Assembly (NCBI GenBank): GCA_002298155.1
Contig: DBME01000129.1
Span: 1 to 16,158 of the forward strand
DNA length: 16,158 nucleotides
Direction: 5' to 3'
Source of the DNA: Holophagaceae bacterium UBA706
GTDB lineage: Bacteria; Acidobacteriota; Holophagae; Holophagales; Holophagaceae
Shown: one piece after another, positions 12,891 through 16,158 of the stretch
How the letters are laid out: each line of letters starts with the position of its first letter
Position numbering within the stretch: position 1 is the first letter of the stretch
Notes under the pieces: generated by a model
Seen by the model: the letters and a program-made list of their open reading frames with translations, nothing else
Databases searched by the model: none
What the model was told of the DNA's origin: nothing
Translations under genes and position numbers: made by a program

Positions 12891-14972
12891 GTGGCCACCG
12901 GCCAGGTCCACCTCACGCGCTGGCTGGGCCTTTTCGCGGACCCGGCCGCCGAAAGGGCCTTCCGGGCGGACCTCCGCCCCCGCCTCGCCGCCCAGTTGCG
13001 CATCCTGGCCTTCCTCCCGGGCGTCTACGTGGCCGCGAGCTTCCTGGACCACCGCACCTTCGGCACCACGCCCCCCTTCTGGTGGCTGGCGGGCCTGCGC
13101 TTGGGCGTTTGGACCCTGGTGGCCCTGGCGGGCGCCCTCGCCCGGCCGACCCGTCCCATCCGCACGTCCCAGTTCCTCCTCTTCGCGGGGGTCTCCCTGG
13201 TCCTGGTGACGGAAGTGGTGGAATACCATCTCCTCGCCCTCACCCAGGGGCCGCCGCCCACCCAGGGGCTCCCCTTCGTGGTCCTCTTCATCCTGGGCAT
13301 CTACATGATGCTGCCCCTGTCCCTGGACTTCGGCCTCACGGCCGGCGGCCTCGGCACCACCCTGTACCTGGGCTACCTTCTGGCCAACCAGGGGCCCGGG
13401 CCCTCCGCCGTGGGCCTGCAGGCGCTGTACCTGCTGTTCGCCAACGGGGTCGGCCTCGCCTTCCGGATCACCTGGAACCGCATCCAGCGCCGGGATTTCG
13501 CCCTCAGGACCCGCCTGGAGCGCGAAGTGGCCGAGCGCAAGGCGGCGGAGGCGATGGCACGCCGGGCTACCGAGGCGAAGAACCGGTTCCTGGCCTCCAT
13601 GAGCCATGAGATCCGGACCCCCCTCAACGGCGTCCTCGGAGGCGTCCAGCTCCTGCGGGCCCTCCCCCTGACCCCCGACCAGCAGGAGCCGCTGGACCTC
13701 GTCGCCCGCAGCGGCGAGCTCCTGGCCCGCCTGCTGGATGACGTCCTGGACCTCGCCCGCATGGAGGCAGGCCGCCTGGTGATCACCCGGGAACCCTTCG
13801 ACCCGGCCGACCTGCTCGCCGCCGTGCGGGCCGCGCTTCAACCCCAGGCCCTGGCCAAGGGCCTCGTGCTCCGGGTGGAACACGGCCCCCTGCCACCGCA
13901 ACTCCTGGGCGACCCCCTCCGCCTCCGCCAGGTCCTGGTCAATCTGGCGGGCAATGCGGTCAAATTTACGGAGCGGGGGGACGTGGTGGTCCGCCTTGAG
14001 GCCAGCCCCGCCCCGGAAGACGCGTTCCGGTGTTCCTTCCAGGTCGCCGACACCGGCCCTGGCCTCGATCCGGAGGCCCAGGGGCGGGTCTTCGCCCCCT
14101 TCGAGCAGGGCGACATGTCCACCCAGCGCCGGCACGGCGGCACGGGCCTCGGCCTGACCATCGCGCGTGAGCTGGTGGCGGCCATGGGCGGGGACCTCTC
14201 CCTCGAGAGCACCCCCGGTCACGGTTGCCGTTTCGCCTTCACCCTCCTCCTGCCCCGGAGCCCGGCCCCGGAGGCTGCGCCCGGATCCCAGGCCGAACCT
14301 TCCACCTCCCGCACCATCCTGGTGGTGGATGACCAGGAGGCCAACCGCCTCGTGGCCGCCGGCCTCCTGGGCATCCTGGGCCACCGCACCGTCTGCGTGG
14401 CCAGCGGGGCCGAAGCCATGGAGATCCTGGCGGCCCGTCCCTTCGACGCCGTCCTCCTCGACGTGCACATGCAGGACATGGACGGCCTGGCGACCCTCCG
14501 GCATCTCCGGGCCAATCCCGTCACCGCCTCCGTTCCGGTCTACCTGTGCTCCGCGGACACCGAGCCCGCCCATGTCCAGGCGGGCCTCGAAGCCGGCGCC
14601 CAGGGCTACCTTGCCAAGCCCCTCCGCCTGAAACACCTCGCCGAGCGTCTGGGAGGCCAGGCCCCCGCCTCCCGCCACCCATCCACCGACCTCGCCCAGC
14701 GCATCCGGTCCGACCTGGGCGAAGTGACCTGGACCCAGGGCCTGCGCCTGTGCCGGGAATCCCTGGAGGCCTGCCTGGAGGACCTCCACCATCCGGCCCG
14801 CACCGCAGGCGCCTTGCACCGAATCAAAGGCCTCGCGGCCACCTTTGGCCTGGATGAACTCCATCGGTTCGTGGTCGGCGCCGAAACCAGCGATTCAGCA
14901 GACGCAACCTTAACGATCGAAAAAGTCCGTTCCGCGTGCCACGTCGCCTTGTCCCGCCTAGGCGAAACCTAG
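12891..14972 (+). CDS. hybrid sensor histidine kinase with receiver and HPt domains, six-helix membrane sensor
   Basis: 693 residues from a GTG three bases after the regulator stop. About six hydrophobic helices lie between residues 35 and 192 with little periplasmic sequence, then a coiled coil (200-230). The HisKA motif SMSHEIRTPLNG carries His239. The HATPase domain has NLAGNAVKF (351-359), VADTGPGL (385-392), FAPFEQ and GGTGLGL (416-422), all intact. A receiver domain (about 474-590) has Asp480/481, phospho-acceptor Asp524 in VLLDVHMQDMDG and Lys576. The C-terminal HPt-like domain (about 600-690) has HRIKGLAATFG with His643. This gives a complete His-Asp-His relay to the Asp55 of the neighbouring regulator. 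No extracytoplasmic ligand domain is seen, so the signal may be sensed in the membrane. Confidence 0.94.
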   Translation: MATGQVHLTRWLGLFADPAAERAFRADLRPRLAAQLRILAFLPGVYVAASFLDHRTFGTTPPFWWLAGLRLGVWTLVALAGALARPTRPIRTSQFLLFAGVSLVLVTEVVEYHLLALTQGPPPTQGLPFVVLFILGIYMMLPLSLDFGLTAGGLGTTLYLGYLLANQGPGPSAVGLQALYLLFANGVGLAFRITWNRIQRRDFALRTRLEREVAERKAAEAMARRATEAKNRFLASMSHEIRTPLNGVLGGVQLLRALPLTPDQQEPLDLVARSGELLARLLDDVLDLARMEAGRLVITREPFDPADLLAAVRAALQPQALAKGLVLRVEHGPLPPQLLGDPLRLRQVLVNLAGNAVKFTERGDVVVRLEASPAPEDAFRCSFQVADTGPGLDPEAQGRVFAPFEQGDMSTQRRHGGTGLGLTIARELVAAMGGDLSLESTPGHGCRFAFTLLLPRSPAPEAAPGSQAEPSTSRTILVVDDQEANRLVAAGLLGILGHRTVCVASGAEAMEILAARPFDAVLLDVHMQDMDGLATLRHLRANPVTASVPVYLCSADTEPAHVQAGLEAGAQGYLAKPLRLKHLAERLGGQAPASRHPSTDLAQRIRSDLGEVTWTQGLRLCRESLEACLEDLHHPARTAGALHRIKGLAATFGLDELHRFVVGAETSDSADATLTIEKVRSACHVALSRLGET

Positions 14973-14981
14973 TAATGGAAA

Positions 14982-15009
14982 AGCCTCGAACCGGTGAGGT
15001 TTCGAGGCT
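14982..15009 (-). terminator. intrinsic terminator of tRNA-Phe, possibly bidirectional with the hybrid kinase gene
   Basis: AGCCTCGAA and TTCGAGGCT form a 9-base-pair stem with a ten-base loop between the kinase stop (14972) and the tRNA 3' end (15016). On the minus strand the stem is followed by TTTTCC, giving a reasonable terminator for the tRNA. The plus-strand side has a weaker tail. Confidence 0.65.
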
Positions 15010-15015
15010 CTGTTC

Positions 15016-15091
15016 TGGTGCCCGGAGACGGATTTGAACCGCCGACACATGGATTTTCAGTCCATTGCTCTACCAACTGAGCTATCCGGGC
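15016..15091 (-). tRNA. tRNA-Phe: tRNA-Phe (anticodon GAA)
   Basis: The minus strand folds into a 76-base cloverleaf. The acceptor pairs GCCCGGA with TCCGGGC, the discriminator is A, and the CCA end is encoded. The D arm is AGCTCAGTTGGTAGAGC, the T arm contains GGTTCAAATCC, and the anticodon loop CTGAAAA reads GAA. Confidence 0.97.
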
Positions 15092-15101
15092 CTAGCGTTC
15101 C

Positions 15102-15129
15102 ATCTTATCAGGGCAAGGCACATTTTCAA
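15102..15129 (-). promoter_or_regulatory. tRNA-Phe promoter
   Basis: On the minus strand TTGAAA (15129-15124), a 16-base spacer and TAAGAT (15107-15102) with an extended -10 TGA directly before it. The start point would fall a few bases before the mature tRNA 5' end. Confidence 0.55.
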
Positions 15130-15177
15130 GTGCGAAAGGAACGGCGCTCGGGCATGCTTTAAGGTTCGGAGTCCCTT

Positions 15178-15855
15178 ATGGTTTCCCCCAGCAAAAACAA
15201 GGTCATCCAGGTCCAGAAGCCGGCCCAGAGCCTCCAGGCTTTCCAGAAGAAGGTAGCCTCGGGCGATGACATCCAGACGGGCCTGCTGCGGCCCATGCTC
15301 ATCGGCGCCGGCATCGTCCTCGGCCTGGGCGTCGCGGTGTTCGGGTACCGGTCCTGGCGCGCCTCTGTCGTGGAACGGTACGAATCGGAGATGGCCACCT
15401 TGCAGCTGGACGTCACCGGCACCTCCCAGGAGCCGGTCCCCGCCGCGGAGATCGAGAAGCGCATGCGGGAGAAGCTTCCTCAGCTGGAAGCCCTCGTCCA
15501 GCGCGCCCCGGGCTCCGAAAAGGATGCCGCCCAGGGTCTCCTGGCCTCCTGGAAGCTGCAGCTGGATGGCACGGGCGGCGTGAACGCCGTTCAGGACGAC
15601 GCCTGGGGCAAGCTCCGACTTGCCCAGAAGCAGATCGCCCTGGGACAGGGCAAGGAAGCCGCCACCACCCTGGCTTCCCTGCGCAAGAAGGCGGACCCGG
15701 ATCAGGCCTGGGCTTCCGTCTACTGGTCCACCCTCCTGGACGCCGACCGCCTTCTGGGCGACCGGGCCCAGGCCCTGAAGGATTTCGCCGACTACAAGGC
15801 CCGGTTCAAGAACCAGGCCGACCCCGCCGTGGAGCGCATGCTCCAAGGCGTCTAG
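15178..15855 (+). CDS. single-pass membrane protein with helical, TPR-like periplasmic/cytoplasmic domain (YfgM-like architecture)
   Basis: 225 residues, ATG at 15178 with GGAG seven bases ahead. A polar N-terminal segment (about 1-37) with basic residues is followed by one membrane helix (about 38-57, MLIGAGIVLGLGVAVFGYRS). The rest is mostly alpha-helical with repeated Ala/Leu spacing, for example EKDAAQGLLASWKLQLDG and GQGKEAATTLASLRKKADPDQAWASVYW, ending AALKDF-like and a final amphipathic helix. The layout resembles YfgM and other tetratricopeptide-like proteins that work as scaffolds near the secretion machinery, but I do not recognise a specific family. Transcribed away from the tRNA gene. 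The stop lies seven bases before the inverted-repeat element. Confidence 0.8.
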   Translation: MVSPSKNKVIQVQKPAQSLQAFQKKVASGDDIQTGLLRPMLIGAGIVLGLGVAVFGYRSWRASVVERYESEMATLQLDVTGTSQEPVPAAEIEKRMREKLPQLEALVQRAPGSEKDAAQGLLASWKLQLDGTGGVNAVQDDAWGKLRLAQKQIALGQGKEAATTLASLRKKADPDQAWASVYWSTLLDADRLLGDRAQALKDFADYKARFKNQADPAVERMLQGV

Positions 15856-16007
15856 GGTCTGTTTGCAATGTAGGAGGCCCCGCGATGAAGGCACCGGCCA
15901 TGGCAAGACAAGGCACGCGAGGAGAGCGAATCGGGAATTCGTTCGACGAGCGTAACGCGGGATTGCCGTGGCCGCTGCCTTCACCCGAAGGGCGGCGCCT
16001 GGAATCA

Positions 16008-16050
16008 TTGCAACACATAGGTCCACATAAGGTGGACCTATGTGATGCAA
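16008..16050. repeat. 19-bp internal hairpin of the inverted-repeat element
   Basis: CACATAGGTCCAC (16014-16026) and its perfect complement (16032-16044) flank a five-base loop. After one A/A mismatch, TTGCA pairs with TGCAA, extending the stem to 19 positions. The same TTGCAA starts both terminal repeats. No T-run follows, so it is not a simple terminator. Confidence 0.85.
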
Positions 16051-16108
16051 AGATCCTATCGGGTGCAAGCCCCTTGAAAATACCACCTGTATTCCCTGCG
16101 GGCCTTGC

Positions 16109-16123
16109 GCCCGATAATCGGGC
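16109..16123. repeat. 15-base odd-centred palindrome within the element
   Basis: GCCCGAT and ATCGGGC surround a single central A, 13 bases inside the right terminal repeat. It could be a subterminal binding site, such as those recognised by transposases. Confidence 0.5.
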
Positions 16124-16158
16124 CTCCAGACGCCGTCGCGGGGCCTCCTACTTTGCAA

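Larger units (their letters stand above)
15863..16158. mobile_element. MITE-like element with 23-base terminal inverted repeats
   Basis: The 23 bases at 15863-15885, beginning TTGCAATGTAGGAGGCC, recur inverted at 16136-16158 with a single mismatch (position 15869). They bound about 250 bases of unlike codon and base pattern with no convincing gene, so the 303 bases after the last gene hold only this. One weakly supported open frame starts at 15885 behind AGGAGG and runs off the edge, but it uses AGA, CGA and other codons rare in the neighbours and passes through a perfect hairpin. The right repeat ends exactly at the window edge, so target duplication cannot be checked. It may be a non-autonomous transposon or a repeat at a contig end. 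Confidence 0.6.

Noticed and set aside
12201..14864. Minus-strand open frame of 887 codons
   Set aside because: Complement of the response regulator and hybrid kinase, whose motifs are unmistakable.
15082..16158. A 358-codon minus frame open at the right edge
   Set aside because: Antisense to the membrane protein gene and runs through the tRNA promoter and the inverted-repeat element; no domain seen.
1..16158. CRISPR array or anti-phage cassette
   Set aside because: No regularly spaced direct repeats and no nuclease, Cas, reverse transcriptase or toxin-antitoxin motifs were seen.

Overview
The window is GC-rich bacterial DNA with strong third-position GC bias, G-rich Shine-Dalgarno sites and little intergenic space. 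The mix of a Haliangium-like microcompartment shell set, PAS-rich sensors and a YheT-type hydrolase suggests Acidobacteriota, possibly class Holophagae. That placement is an inference; there is no rRNA or other phylogenetic marker here.

Region A (about 8887 down to 3719, minus strand) is a compact bacterial microcompartment (BMC) operon. Its order is rpiB-like isomerase, deoC aldolase, double-domain BMC-T, BMC-H, BMC-P, PduP/EutE-type CoA-acylating aldehyde dehydrogenase, PduT-like BMC-T, BMC-P, BMC-P. All three enzymes start with a short amphipathic helix followed by a linker or the catalytic core, which is how BMC cargo is usually targeted. The expected chemistry is 2-deoxyribose-5-phosphate to glyceraldehyde-3-phosphate plus acetaldehyde (DeoC), then acetaldehyde to acetyl-CoA (dehydrogenase), inside a shell. 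This matches the sugar-phosphate-utilising type of BMC. No phosphotransacylase or alcohol dehydrogenase is present in the window, and the RpiB-like protein lacks the classical active-site cysteine.

Region B (3637 down to the left edge, minus strand) continues in the same direction with a hexapeptide-repeat acyltransferase, a YheT-family alpha/beta hydrolase, and a PAS-PAS-PAS sensor kinase that overlaps the hydrolase by 4 bases. The kinase has Asn where the phospho-accepting His should be, plus a degenerate G1 box.

Region C (9060-12104, minus strand) holds a small two-helix membrane protein and a 911-residue lipoprotein. The lipoprotein contains Ca-binding repeats and a core resembling the pore-forming subunit of binary toxins (anthrax protective antigen, Vip1, iota-Ib). 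It is transcribed divergently from region D.

Region D (12213-14972, plus strand) encodes an OmpR/PhoB-type response regulator and a six-helix hybrid kinase with receiver and HPt domains. The 108-base gap between the lipoprotein gene and the regulator carries a 12-base palindrome and two 9-base direct repeats with an 11-base period.

Region E (14973-16158) holds a terminator hairpin, tRNA-Phe (minus strand) with its promoter, a single-pass membrane protein gene, and a roughly 296-base element. The element has 23-base terminal inverted repeats and a 19-base-pair internal hairpin, and ends exactly at the right window edge.
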